A DNA stretch of 64,000 nucleotides, from positions 1,228,001 to 1,292,000 of the forward strand of contig NZ_CP090003.1 of the NCBI RefSeq assembly GCF_021390195.1, written 5' to 3'. Shown here in pieces: positions 53,999 to 61,680 of the stretch. The notes beneath the pieces are model-generated. The model saw only the letters and a list, made by a program, of their open reading frames with translations. It was not told where the DNA came from and ran no database searches. Positions within the stretch are counted from its first letter, which is position 1. Every line of letters begins with the position of its first letter. The stretch comes from Flagellimonas sp. CMM7. GTDB taxonomy: Bacteria; Bacteroidota; Bacteroidia; Flavobacteriales; Flavobacteriaceae. A program made the translations under genes and the position numbers.

Positions 53999-54533
53999 TT
54001 TGGAAGATCGCAAACCTGACTTCTGTTCCGTTTTCATTTAATAGTTTATAATCTACTTTTACTGTTTTCTTAAAGTGTTCAAATGTTTTTACAATTAACC
54101 CATGCGCCAAAGCATAGAGCCCTCTTGAAGAACTGTAAATCATTTCAAGTGAATTCTCTGTTTTTGAAAGTATTTTAAATTGAGGGAGTTCCGCATCAGG
54201 GTAGAGTTTCTTTACATGTACGTGAATATGATCTTCAATACAGTGAAGAAGTCCAATGGGGGTTCTGTAACTAGAAACCACTTCTGGATGGGCTTCTACA
54301 AGTCCCACAAATAGATGATGCCCAAAAGAATACAATAAATCCTCATGGGAAATATCCTTTTTCTTACTGAGTTCGGAAATCAAACTCACCATCTCATTAA
54401 AGTCATAAGTACCTACGGACGTATATGCGCCTCCAGAAGGAAGGTCACAGTTTTCCAACAGCGAATCAACGGTCTCTAGTCCATAAATAGACTCGACCAT
54501 TTCCATAAACTCAGTAAAAACAATTCCTTTCAT
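53991..54533 (-). CDS. H-NOX haem nitric-oxide-sensing protein
   Basis: 180 residues, the length of stand-alone bacterial H-NOX proteins. The proximal haem ligand is H102 in EDHIHVHVKKLYPDAELP, in the family's H-x-x-V...LYPDA-x-LP context. The haem-propionate-binding Y-x-S-x-R is Y133-S-S135-S-R137. The distal Tyr found in O2-binding members (five residues after that Arg) is Leu142 here, so selective NO binding is inferred. It heads a transcript with the multi-PAS kinase (8-nt overlap), FIST, second kinase, Hpt and LytTR genes. A GTAGGA-N7-TAC site lies 24 nt upstream. Confidence 0.95.
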   Translation of the reverse strand: MKGIVFTEFMEMVESIYGLETVDSLLENCDLPSGGAYTSVGTYDFNEMVSLISELSKKKDISHEDLLYSFGHHLFVGLVEAHPEVVSSYRTPIGLLHCIEDHIHVHVKKLYPDAELPQFKILSKTENSLEMIYSSSRGLYALAHGLIVKTFEHFKKTVKVDYKLLNENGTEVRFAIFQNG

Positions 54534-54557
54534 AATAAAGAATATTATGATTTAAAA

Positions 54558-54573
54558 GTAGGAATTGTACTAC
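54558..54573. promoter_or_regulatory. GTAGGA-N7-TAC site upstream of the H-NOX gene
   Basis: The plus strand reads GTAGGAATTGTACTAC, a near-palindrome (AAGTAG...CTACTT). On the coding strand it ends TCCTACTTTTA, matching the sequence before the 46832 gene and offering a -7-like TACTTTTA. Confidence 0.4.
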
Positions 54574-54611
54574 TTATTTAAAAAAAGAATGTTGTGAAAT
54601 AGAGAATTTTG

Positions 54612-55010
54612 TTAGGCTTTGACCAGCTCGCTAACCTCCCAGTAGTCAAAAACTTTTTTCAGCTTAGACTCGTAATCCTCATATTTTAAAGGCTTTATAA
54701 TATATCCTGCTATTCCAATCTCAAAGCATTTTAATAAATCAACGCGATTTTCCGATGTGGTCAAAATAATGGTAGGCAAATACTTAAGTCTATCATCCGC
54801 CTTTAAAATGGAAAGAAATTCAATGCCGCTCATTCGTGGCATATTAAGATCTAGAAGGATAATATCCGGCAAGTTTCCTCCTTTCAAGAATTCCATAGCT
54901 TCTTCTCCATTTTTAGCTTCGGTAATCTTGTGTTTGGACTGAAACTTAGAAATAGCTCGTTGCAATTTCATAGTTTCTATCATATCATCTTCTATGAACA
55001 GAACATTCAT
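54612..55010 (-). CDS. Stand-alone response regulator (Rcp1/CheY-like)
   Basis: 132 residues with one receiver domain. Key residues are E7/D8/D9 (FIEDDMIE), phospho-acceptor D54 (IILLDLNMPRMSG), Thr in ILTTSEN and Lys in YIIKPLKYED. The helix after the first strand is long, as in phytochrome-type Rcp1 regulators. It lies 78 nt upstream of the H-NOX gene on the same strand and is a candidate phosphate acceptor for the nearby kinases. No output domain is present. Confidence 0.92.
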   Translation of the reverse strand: MNVLFIEDDMIETMKLQRAISKFQSKHKITEAKNGEEAMEFLKGGNLPDIILLDLNMPRMSGIEFLSILKADDRLKYLPTIILTTSENRVDLLKCFEIGIAGYIIKPLKYEDYESKLKKVFDYWEVSELVKA

Positions 55011-55144
55011 GACACTTTGGATTTAGTATACAAAAGTCTTAAAACACTTTAAGAAAAGGATTACAATTTAGTTAAATGAGAATAAACTATCGACGAATGG
55101 TAGAAATATTTCGGCTAAATATCAATAATTTTAATAGGTTGACC

Positions 55145-55501
55145 TTAAAGAGAGTGCAATTGCTCTTTTAGTTTCTTGGTTAACCCTGAAACTACTAAAT
55201 CATAAGAATGATTTACAAGTTCTATGATCAGGTTAGGCGGAAGGTTTTCCAAAAACAGGGTATTCCAATGTTTTTTGCTCATATGATAGCCCGGTGTAAT
55301 ATCTCCATCATACTCCTCTCTTAATTCTATTGCTCGCTCCGGGTTACACTTAAGGTTACATTGAGATGGGATTCTTTTTAAGGGTAATAAAGCAAACATT
55401 TTACCCATTACCTTAAACACCAAAGTATCCTCATCAAAAGGAAACTCTTCTGTCACACCTTTTTTACCAATGCAGAAGTTTCTAAGTTCTTCAACATTCA
55501 T
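55145..55501 (-). CDS. MmcQ/YjbR family protein
   Basis: 118 residues, the family length. ELRNFCIGKKGVTEEFPFDEDTLVFKVMGKMFALL and GYHMSKKHWNTLFLENLP are the typical YjbR segments. The fold is a CyaY-like small domain, sometimes said to bind nucleic acid; function is unproven. The start lies 2 nt after the Dabb gene stop, so the genes from 59477 down to here may be read together. Confidence 0.88.
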   Translation of the reverse strand: MNVEELRNFCIGKKGVTEEFPFDEDTLVFKVMGKMFALLPLKRIPSQCNLKCNPERAIELREEYDGDITPGYHMSKKHWNTLFLENLPPNLIIELVNHSYDLVVSGLTKKLKEQLHSL

Positions 55502-55503
55502 CC

Positions 55504-55902
55504 TTATATCCCATTTGAATCATAAACAATTACCTTCTCCCAAAGATCCTTGCATTCTTCAATAAAGATTAAGTGAGCTTCTTCATTTTGATACCCTTCT
55601 TGTGCCTCCGGAGATTCAAATGTCACTATTAAGGAATAGGTGAATGAGCCATCAACTACATCCCTAATTGCTTTTGGTGGCGTGCCAATAAAATTCGTCT
55701 TTGCGTATTTAGAATTTTTAAGAAAGGTCTTTAGAGAGCTTTCAAATTTAGCCCTATCTGCTTTATTATCTGGGTTTTTAAACCAAAAATAAACGGTATG
55801 TGCAAAAGCTGGGTCAAAGGTTTTCATAGTGTCTTCAGTTTGTCCAAAACTTGTAGTTGCTACTACAAAGATTAATAGTAAAGATATAATTCCTGTTTTC
55901 AT
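55504..55902 (-). CDS. Exported Dabb (stress-responsive A/B barrel) protein
   Basis: 132 residues. A clear signal peptide (LLLIFVVATTSFGQ) precedes a dimeric alpha-beta barrel domain with FAHTVYFWFKNPDNKADRAKFESSLKTFL and FTYSLIVTFESPEAQEGYQ. The leading His-Thr-Val strand is typical of Dabb. It is predicted to be periplasmic; the reaction is unknown. It starts 6 nt after the DUF4230 gene stop. Confidence 0.85.
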   Translation of the reverse strand: MKTGIISLLLIFVVATTSFGQTEDTMKTFDPAFAHTVYFWFKNPDNKADRAKFESSLKTFLKNSKYAKTNFIGTPPKAIRDVVDGSFTYSLIVTFESPEAQEGYQNEEAHLIFIEECKDLWEKVIVYDSNGI

Positions 55903-55908
55903 ACTTAT

Positions 55909-56532
55909 TTATTCTTCTAAAAGGTTTTTTTCTCTATTTGTGATTTCCAATGCTGAATAATCTAAAGTCCAACCAATCGTTTCCACAATTTTTTCAACCA
56001 ACAGCACCGCTTGTAAAGCCTCTTTTCTTGCTGTTATCATTAAGCCACTTTCCGGTATTTTTTGTTTGATGTGTTCTTTGGCCTCCACATTCAGTTTGGT
56101 TAAATCATCTGGGGAAAAGCTATTGAACAGTCCATTTTTAATATCGTAAAACTGAAGGTCCGGTTCAATGGATAAAATTTCTGGTTCCGGAAAGTCCGCA
56201 AGTATGATACGCTTATTTTCATTGTCGGCTTTCAAATTCAGCTTCTTTAGATCGTACCCAATATGCGCTTTGGCCTTAACCACGATCAACGCTTTTTTCT
56301 TACTACTTAGAAGACTCATAAACCCTTCTTTAGTATTTTCATAGTGATAAATCTCAGCAAAATCTCCTTCTACTGAAATCAATTTGCATACACTCTGTAT
56401 TTTATCCAACAACACTGTGGACTGTTGTTTGGTGAGCTCTTTGCTTTTTTTTCTTCTAAACACAGAGAACAACCAATACATTAGTATCGCTCCTAGTATA
56501 AGACCCAAAAAAGCTTCTATAGCGCTATCCAT
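55909..56532 (-). CDS. DUF4230 membrane-anchored protein
   Basis: 207 residues. An N-terminal helix (about 5-23, LGLILGAILMYWLFSVF) is followed by basic residues and the DUF4230 domain, with ISVEGDFAEIYHYEN, ALIVVKAKAHIGYDLKKLNL and MITARKEALQAVLLVEKIVETIGW. It is predicted to be bound to the inner membrane. Function is unknown. It lies 32 nt downstream of the cyclase-family gene. Confidence 0.85.
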   Translation of the reverse strand: MDSAIEAFLGLILGAILMYWLFSVFRRKKSKELTKQQSTVLLDKIQSVCKLISVEGDFAEIYHYENTKEGFMSLLSSKKKALIVVKAKAHIGYDLKKLNLKADNENKRIILADFPEPEILSIEPDLQFYDIKNGLFNSFSPDDLTKLNVEAKEHIKQKIPESGLMITARKEALQAVLLVEKIVETIGWTLDYSALEITNREKNLLEE

Positions 56533-56564
56533 GTTTTAAATATATAAAGATTGTAAAGAACTCC

Positions 56565-57314
56565 TTACTCCATTGGGGCATATAAAATGGGTCTACTTGG
56601 ACTGGCATCATTTTCAAAAGGGGCAACATGGAGATTTAAAAAATAGCAACCATCTTCTATCTCATTTCCTACATATATAAATTCTGTGATTGTCGAACTT
56701 AACCTTGGTTTACCTTTCATTTTCCAAAAGGCGTTATGCGCCAAAAGAGCGCCACCATCTTTTTCTTTGTCCACAGAAGGAAGGTCAATTAGTAAGTGTG
56801 ATATCTCCTTATCAACCAAATAATTAGCCGCCGCCTCTAACAGGTAAGGTGGATTTTCATTGGAGTACTTCATCGACTTCTTGTTTTCAAGGTTTGGAAT
56901 GGTCCTAATAATCAACGCTTCTCGTTTTTTATTACCCAAAGCATATTTTAATTGCTTTTCCGATATCACAAAATCTTCTCCAGATTTTTCTGGGGCAACA
57001 GTGATCACTTCTGCCAAGAAAAAGAATTGTTTTAAATTTTGGTTCACAGAGTAAAACGCCTCAGTAATATGACCCAAACATTCGGTATGCGTCACATGAG
57101 AATGTGGATTGAACCAAATGTCATTAAAATTGGTAGATGCTCCCTCCGAAACCTTTCCTATAAAATCTCCGTCTTGATGTGGTTCAATTTTCGGTGAATC
57201 AAGATACCACGCATTCACGTTATCGCTCCCACCCTTAAGCGGGATTGAAATATCCAATGGCTTGGATAAATCGATTTTATAATTCTTCGAATTGTATTTA
57301 ATGTTAGCAATCAT
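56565..57314 (-). CDS. Cyclase family protein (kynurenine formamidase-like)
   Basis: 249 residues. The metal-binding motif of the family appears as FNPHSHVTHTECLGHI (His-x-x-x-His-Thr-Glu...Gly-His), a variant of HxGTHxDxPxH. LIDLPSVDKEKDGGALLAHNAFW lies downstream, where the second metal/substrate segment is expected. Members hydrolyse N-formylkynurenine or similar amides; the substrate here is not known. The start overlaps the HemW gene end by 4 nt, so the two are co-transcribed. Confidence 0.85.
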   Translation of the reverse strand: MIANIKYNSKNYKIDLSKPLDISIPLKGGSDNVNAWYLDSPKIEPHQDGDFIGKVSEGASTNFNDIWFNPHSHVTHTECLGHITEAFYSVNQNLKQFFFLAEVITVAPEKSGEDFVISEKQLKYALGNKKREALIIRTIPNLENKKSMKYSNENPPYLLEAAANYLVDKEISHLLIDLPSVDKEKDGGALLAHNAFWKMKGKPRLSSTITEFIYVGNEIEDGCYFLNLHVAPFENDASPSRPILYAPME

Positions 57315-58447
57315 GATTCCAAATTAATCATAAAAAGGTCCGATGCAATTCCATCGACCAGAAACTTTCCTTTTTTGGTTGCCAACAACTTTCCGTCATC
57401 CACAAAAAGTAGATGCCCCTCCAAGTATTTTTCGGCCTGCTTGTTTAAATAATCAAGACAAGTCTGTCCAAAATCAAGTTCAATTTTTTCCAGTGAAACT
57501 CCCCAGATAGTTCGCAACCCAGTCATGATATATTCATTATATCTATCCGTTTTGGACAAGGTTTCCTTTTCCAGCGGTAGTTGTTGCATTTCCAGTGCTT
57601 TGATGTACTTTGGGTTGTTCCTGATGTTCCAACTCCTATTCTGTCCATCAAAAGAATGTGCTGAAGGACCAATACCTATATATTTCTTTCCTTGCCAATA
57701 AGAAGTATTGTTTTTTGAAAAATAATCTTGTTTTCCAAAATTGGAAATCTCATAATTTACATAGTCATTCTTCTCTAAAACTTCTACCAATATATTGAAC
57801 TGTTCCTGTGCCTGTTCGTCATCTACATCAGCCACTATTCCCTTTTCTATAAACTTTTTAAGTGCTGTTTTTGGTTCAATAGTTAAGGCATAACTAGAGA
57901 TATGAGGAAGTTCAAAAGAAAGGGCTTTTTCAATATTCGCTTTCCATCTTTTGTTATCCATACCAGGAATCCCGTAAATTAAATCGATTGAAATATTATC
58001 AAAGTAATCAGTCGCCACCGATAAAGATTTGATGGCTTCATTTGATGAATGCGCTCGGTTCATCAATTTTAAATCCTCATCAAAAAATGATTGGACACCT
58101 ATACTTAGGCGATTAATAGGGCTTTTAGATAACTCAACAATTTTATGATCGGTTAAATCATCAGGATTGGCCTCTAAAGTAATTTCAGGATTTTCAACAA
58201 CCTGATAATTTTCATAAACAGCCCTTATTAAGGTTTCTACTTCGGCTATATTTAAAACTGAAGGTGTCCCGCCTCCAAAATATATAGTTTCTACGGTATT
58301 ATTTTTAAACTCATCTTTTCGGAGTTCAATTTCCTTTTTGATTGCCTGTATCATGGCCTCTTTTTTTCCCAATTGCGTAGAAAAATGAAAATCGCAATAA
58401 TGACAGGCTTGTTTACAAAACGGCACATGAATATAAATCCCTGCCAT
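57311..58447 (-). CDS. hemW: Radical SAM haem chaperone HemW
   Basis: 378 residues, the HemW length. The 4Fe-4S cluster motif is C11-x3-C15-x2-C18 in HVPFCKQACHYCDFHF. Family segments IYFGGGTPSVL, EANPDDL, RLSIGVQSF and IDLIYGIPGM follow. It lacks the additional N-terminal region of HemN coproporphyrinogen oxidase, so HemW is the better call. Role: haem delivery to respiratory or other haemoproteins. It lies 1 nt downstream of ruvC. Confidence 0.92.
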   Translation of the reverse strand: MAGIYIHVPFCKQACHYCDFHFSTQLGKKEAMIQAIKKEIELRKDEFKNNTVETIYFGGGTPSVLNIAEVETLIRAVYENYQVVENPEITLEANPDDLTDHKIVELSKSPINRLSIGVQSFFDEDLKLMNRAHSSNEAIKSLSVATDYFDNISIDLIYGIPGMDNKRWKANIEKALSFELPHISSYALTIEPKTALKKFIEKGIVADVDDEQAQEQFNILVEVLEKNDYVNYEISNFGKQDYFSKNNTSYWQGKKYIGIGPSAHSFDGQNRSWNIRNNPKYIKALEMQQLPLEKETLSKTDRYNEYIMTGLRTIWGVSLEKIELDFGQTCLDYLNKQAEKYLEGHLLFVDDGKLLATKKGKFLVDGIASDLFMINLES

Positions 58448-58448
58448 A

Positions 58449-59000
58449 TTATTTTACCTTTTTAGGGTTCTGCTTTACAAAAGCGTCCCATCCGGTGTAG
58501 TGCTTCCCAACCTCAACACGGCCTTCATTATAAAAATGGCAGACAGCAGCAGCAAGTCCATCCGTACTGTCTAAATTTTTAGGCAGTGTTTTCAACTTCA
58601 ACATGCTTTGAAGCATTTTGGCCACCTGTTCCTTGCTTGCATTCCCGTTACCTGTAATGGACATTTTAATTTTTTTGGGCATATACTCCGTAATAGGAAC
58701 TTGTCTGAAAAGTCCCGCAGCCATAGCCACCCCTTGGGCACGACCTAGTTTGAGCATGGACTGCACATTTTTTCCAAAGAACGGAGCCTCTATGGCAATC
58801 TCATCAGGATGATAGGTATCTATGAGCTCCAAAGTACGTTCAAAAATGAGTTTTAGTTTGGTATAGTGGTCGCTATATTTTTTAAGCATCAATTCGTTCA
58901 TCTGAACAAAATGCATTTGCTTATTAATCACCTTGATGATTCCAAAACCCATAACTGTTGTTCCCGGGTCTATTCCTAAAATGATTTTTTCCGTTGCCAA
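58449..59000 (-). CDS. ruvC: Crossover junction endodeoxyribonuclease RuvC
   Basis: 183 residues. The catalytic acidic residues appear in ILGIDPGTTVMGFGII (first Asp), IAIEAPFFGKN (Glu) and the C-terminal LDSTDGLAAAVCHF (Asp). It resolves Holliday junctions with RuvAB in the cytoplasm. It precedes hemW by 1 nt and follows a small lipoprotein gene by 3 nt. Confidence 0.95.
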   Translation of the reverse strand: MATEKIILGIDPGTTVMGFGIIKVINKQMHFVQMNELMLKKYSDHYTKLKLIFERTLELIDTYHPDEIAIEAPFFGKNVQSMLKLGRAQGVAMAAGLFRQVPITEYMPKKIKMSITGNGNASKEQVAKMLQSMLKLKTLPKNLDSTDGLAAAVCHFYNEGRVEVGKHYTGWDAFVKQNPKKVK

Positions 59001-59003
59001 ATT

Positions 59004-59477
59004 TTAATTGGTGTTTACTACTATGGGAAGTCTAAATCGTAAACTTACCGGTGTTCCTCTTTTTAGTGCTGGGGCCACTGTTAAATCTCGCAACCTGCTA
59101 GTTACCTCAGCATTGAATTCTTCAATTTCGTTAAGGATATTTGGATTTTCCTCTATGTTTAAAACGGTGATAAAGCCATGTTCATCAATTAAAAAATCAA
59201 CATACAAGGTATCGTTTAAATCAGTATCGACCTGAAATTGTAAGCTGTCCAATGCTTGTGAAAAATGATTCAAAATTTCACTTTGAAAGCAATCCCGTTG
59301 AGCTTGTTTGGCCGCTGTTTCATCACAATTATCAAATAGTGGATATTGGTCCACATCGTTCCAATCAATCGCCAAAAGTTCTTCATTGACCATTTTTTGG
59401 GTCTTGTCCTCTTTGGACATGAACAGTTCGCAAGAAGCGAGCAGACCAAAAAAACTTAACACAACCAACTTACGCAT
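59004..59477 (-). CDS. Small lipoprotein with TonB-C-like domain
   Basis: 157 residues. LVVLSFFGLLASC is a good lipobox (Leu-Ala-Ser-Cys). The C-terminal ~85 residues (VDTDLNDTLYVDFLIDEHGFITVLNI...VAPALKRGTPVSLRFRLPIVV) have the strand-helix-strand pattern of TonB C-terminal domains. However, there is no membrane anchor or Pro-rich linker for energy transduction. DNCDETAAKQAQRDCF resembles the short motif preceding TonB domains in flavobacterial proteins. Role is unknown. It heads the ruvC-hemW transcript. Confidence 0.78.
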   Translation of the reverse strand: MRKLVVLSFFGLLASCELFMSKEDKTQKMVNEELLAIDWNDVDQYPLFDNCDETAAKQAQRDCFQSEILNHFSQALDSLQFQVDTDLNDTLYVDFLIDEHGFITVLNIEENPNILNEIEEFNAEVTSRLRDLTVAPALKRGTPVSLRFRLPIVVNTN

Positions 59478-59603
59478 ACAACCCCAAATATTTGGTTGAA
59501 ATTACGATTTTTTGATCATATTTCTTTAACTCTTTTTTGTCTGGATACTAGTTCTTCCTGTAACAAATAGCTACTATATTTGTCTTATAGTCAAAACCAA
59601 AAA

Positions 59604-60116
59604 ATGGACATTGCTTTACTTGTTTTGGGGTTTCTTTTAATGTTAATTGGAATATTAGGTAGTTTTCTACCTGTATTACCTGGTCCACCAGTGAGCTGGG
59701 TGGGGTTGCTACTCCTTTATTTGACCAAAGCTGTTCCTGACGATTGGTGGATGCTGGGCATAACGCTCTTTTTTGCGCTGCTGATCACCGTAATGGATTA
59801 TTTGATTCCGGCAATGGGGACTAAAAAATTTGGCGGCAGTAAAGCTGGAATGTTAGGAACCGTAGTTGGGTTATTGGTCGCTATATTTTTTCCTATACTA
59901 GGACCGTTCGGAATTATCATTTGGCCCTTTGTTGGGGCATTAGTTGGCGAACTTATTAACAAGGCCGATCAAAAAACTGCATTGAAAGCTGCTTTTGGCT
60001 CCTTCTTAGGCTTTTTGACCGGAACATTTATGAAGTTCTTGATAGGCGTAATCTACTTTGGAATCTTTATTTGGAAAGCCATTGAATATAGTCCAGAGTT
60101 GTTCACCTTCAATTAA
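59604..60116 (+). CDS. DUF456 membrane protein
   Basis: About 170 residues from the ATG at 59604; a TTG at 59580 gives eight extra polar residues and is less likely. Several membrane segments surround Gly-rich turns: LVLGFLLMLIGILGSFLPVLPGPPVSWVGLLLL at the N-terminus, then KFGGSKAGMLGTVVGLLVAIFFPILGPFGIIIWPFVGA. This is the DUF456 pattern. Function is unknown. It converges with the nitroreductase gene, overlapping by 4 nt. Confidence 0.9.
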   Translation: MDIALLVLGFLLMLIGILGSFLPVLPGPPVSWVGLLLLYLTKAVPDDWWMLGITLFFALLITVMDYLIPAMGTKKFGGSKAGMLGTVVGLLVAIFFPILGPFGIIIWPFVGALVGELINKADQKTALKAAFGSFLGFLTGTFMKFLIGVIYFGIFIWKAIEYSPELFTFN

Positions 60117-60667
60117 TCAAGCCACTCTGTTTTTTCTTCAATAGGAGTTCTTGCTGATGGTTCTACTGGATCATCATAATACCCCATATATAGAAATCCT
60201 AGGCATTTTTCTCCTTCTTTTAGATTGAAAAACTCATCCATGTATTTTACCAAACCAGGAGAGCTCCAATAACATCCAATTCCCATTTCGGTGCAGCAAA
60301 GCCACATATTTTGAACAGCCATTGCAGTTGCGGCCAACTCTTCCCATTCGGGTATGCATTCATTAGGATCACGCTGCATGCAAATAGCAATTACCGCTCC
60401 TGAACGAGCAGGATTATCTTGCAGTTTTTGAATTTTTATTTGCTTGGGTTTGGGATCCACTTCTTGGTATTTGTCCGATAGAAATTTGCCCAAAGCTATC
60501 TTTTTATCACCCATTAACACCTTAAATCGCCAAGGTTCGGTCTTTTTATGGGTAGGTGCCCAGTTGGCTGCTTCCAACAGCTTCTCAATGGTTTCTTTTG
60601 AGATAGATTTGTTATTATATTGAGCTGGAAAAACACTTCGTCTTTTCTTAATGATATCAAATGCCAT
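60113..60667 (-). CDS. Nitroreductase family protein (YdjA-like)
   Basis: About 184 residues from the ATG at 60667; an ATG 6 nt upstream is also possible. IIKKRRSVFPAQYNNKSISKETIEKLLEAANWAPTHKKTEPWRF is the standard FMN-binding N-terminus. AVIAICMQRDP and MGIGCYWSSPGL follow. It should be an NAD(P)H-dependent flavin reductase of nitro or quinone compounds; the substrate is unknown. It is transcribed alone, 47 nt from the LysR gene end. Confidence 0.88.
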   Translation of the reverse strand: MAFDIIKKRRSVFPAQYNNKSISKETIEKLLEAANWAPTHKKTEPWRFKVLMGDKKIALGKFLSDKYQEVDPKPKQIKIQKLQDNPARSGAVIAICMQRDPNECIPEWEELAATAMAVQNMWLCCTEMGIGCYWSSPGLVKYMDEFFNLKEGEKCLGFLYMGYYDDPVEPSARTPIEEKTEWLD

Positions 60668-60714
60668 AATCAATTTTTAAGCTTTTCAAAGGTACACCTT
60701 GAAACACTTTTATA

Positions 60715-61602
60715 TCATATTTTCATAAATAAATCCATGCAGTTTTGCAGAGCAGGATTCCGATTATCCTCTTTCCAAACCATAGATAAAATAGCCCGTT
60801 GCTTAATCTTTTTGAGTTCAATGAATTTTACTTTCATTTGAAAACCGTATTGCAACGCAGTGGGCACTATTGCAATCCCCAATTTATTTTCCACCAATTT
60901 AAAGACAGTTTGGGCATGCACTGATTTATGGGAAACATTGGGTGAAAAACCAGCATCCTCGCAAATGCTCAAAACAGTATCATAATATTGAGGGCTGTAA
61001 TCTTGAGAGAAAAGGATAAAATCATCGGTAGCAACTTGATCAATGTTTTTAAATTCTTTCTCATTCAATATATGATCCGCTGGCAACACCAATGAAAAGG
61101 TATCTTCAAAAACAGGTTTCAATTTCAGCCCTTTTGGCACTCTGGACAATCGTACAAACCCTAAATCCAATTTATCCCTTAGAATAGCACTTATCTGAGC
61201 CCTATTAGAAAGTTCTTCTAAGCTGGTATGTATAAACGGAAATTTTTCCTTTAAGTCCAGCAATAAATTTGGTATTACATTCTGCATTGCAGAGCCTAAA
61301 AACCCAATTCTAATTTCACCCAAATGCCCTTCACCAATAAGCTTTAATTGTTTTTTGGTCTGCTCCAAATGGTTCAGTATAAACTCTACCTCACCCTTTA
61401 AAAATGCTCCTGCCGGGGTTAACCTAACTTTCTTCTTATCTCTAATAAATAGTTGTGTTTGCAGAATTCCTTCCATCTGCTTGATTTGCGTACTCAACCC
61501 AGGTTGGGATATAAACAGCTTTTCTGCTGCCTTTCTATAGTGCAATTCTTCGGCCACAGCCAAGAAATAAATGAAATGTCGTAGCTCTATTTGATAATTC
61601 AT
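60715..61602 (-). CDS. LysR-family transcriptional regulator
   Basis: 295 residues. The N-terminal winged helix-turn-helix is ELRHFIYFLAVAEELHYRKAAEKLFISQPGLSTQIKQME. The rest is a periplasmic-binding-like effector domain (IRIGFLGSAMQNVIPNLLLDL, GFVRLSRVPKG, ENKLGIAIVPTAL). It is divergent from hutH with 78 nt between starts, the usual layout for a LysR regulator and its target, so control of histidine degradation is inferred. The inducer would then be histidine, urocanate or a related compound. Confidence 0.92.
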   Translation of the reverse strand: MNYQIELRHFIYFLAVAEELHYRKAAEKLFISQPGLSTQIKQMEGILQTQLFIRDKKKVRLTPAGAFLKGEVEFILNHLEQTKKQLKLIGEGHLGEIRIGFLGSAMQNVIPNLLLDLKEKFPFIHTSLEELSNRAQISAILRDKLDLGFVRLSRVPKGLKLKPVFEDTFSLVLPADHILNEKEFKNIDQVATDDFILFSQDYSPQYYDTVLSICEDAGFSPNVSHKSVHAQTVFKLVENKLGIAIVPTALQYGFQMKVKFIELKKIKQRAILSMVWKEDNRNPALQNCMDLFMKI

Positions 61603-61611
61603 GGTTATTAA

Positions 61612-61630
61612 ATACTACAAAAATAAGTAT
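61612..61630. promoter_or_regulatory. Dyad in the lysR-hutH spacer
   Basis: ATACT-N9-AGTAT lies between the divergent starts. Such short dyads with central A/T are typical LysR operator sites, and it overlaps the start of the possible hutH promoter. Binding is inferred, not shown. Confidence 0.4.
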
Positions 61631-61661
61631 TGGTAATTATTAATAACGCTCAGTACCTTTA
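61630..61661 (+). promoter_or_regulatory. Possible hutH promoter
   Basis: TTG (61630-61632) is followed after 21 nt by TACCTTTA (61654-61661), one mismatch from the Bacteroidetes -7 box TAnnTTTG. It ends 19 nt before the chosen hutH ATG. Confidence 0.4.
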
Positions 61662-61680
61662 TAAATCTCAAATTAAGTTT

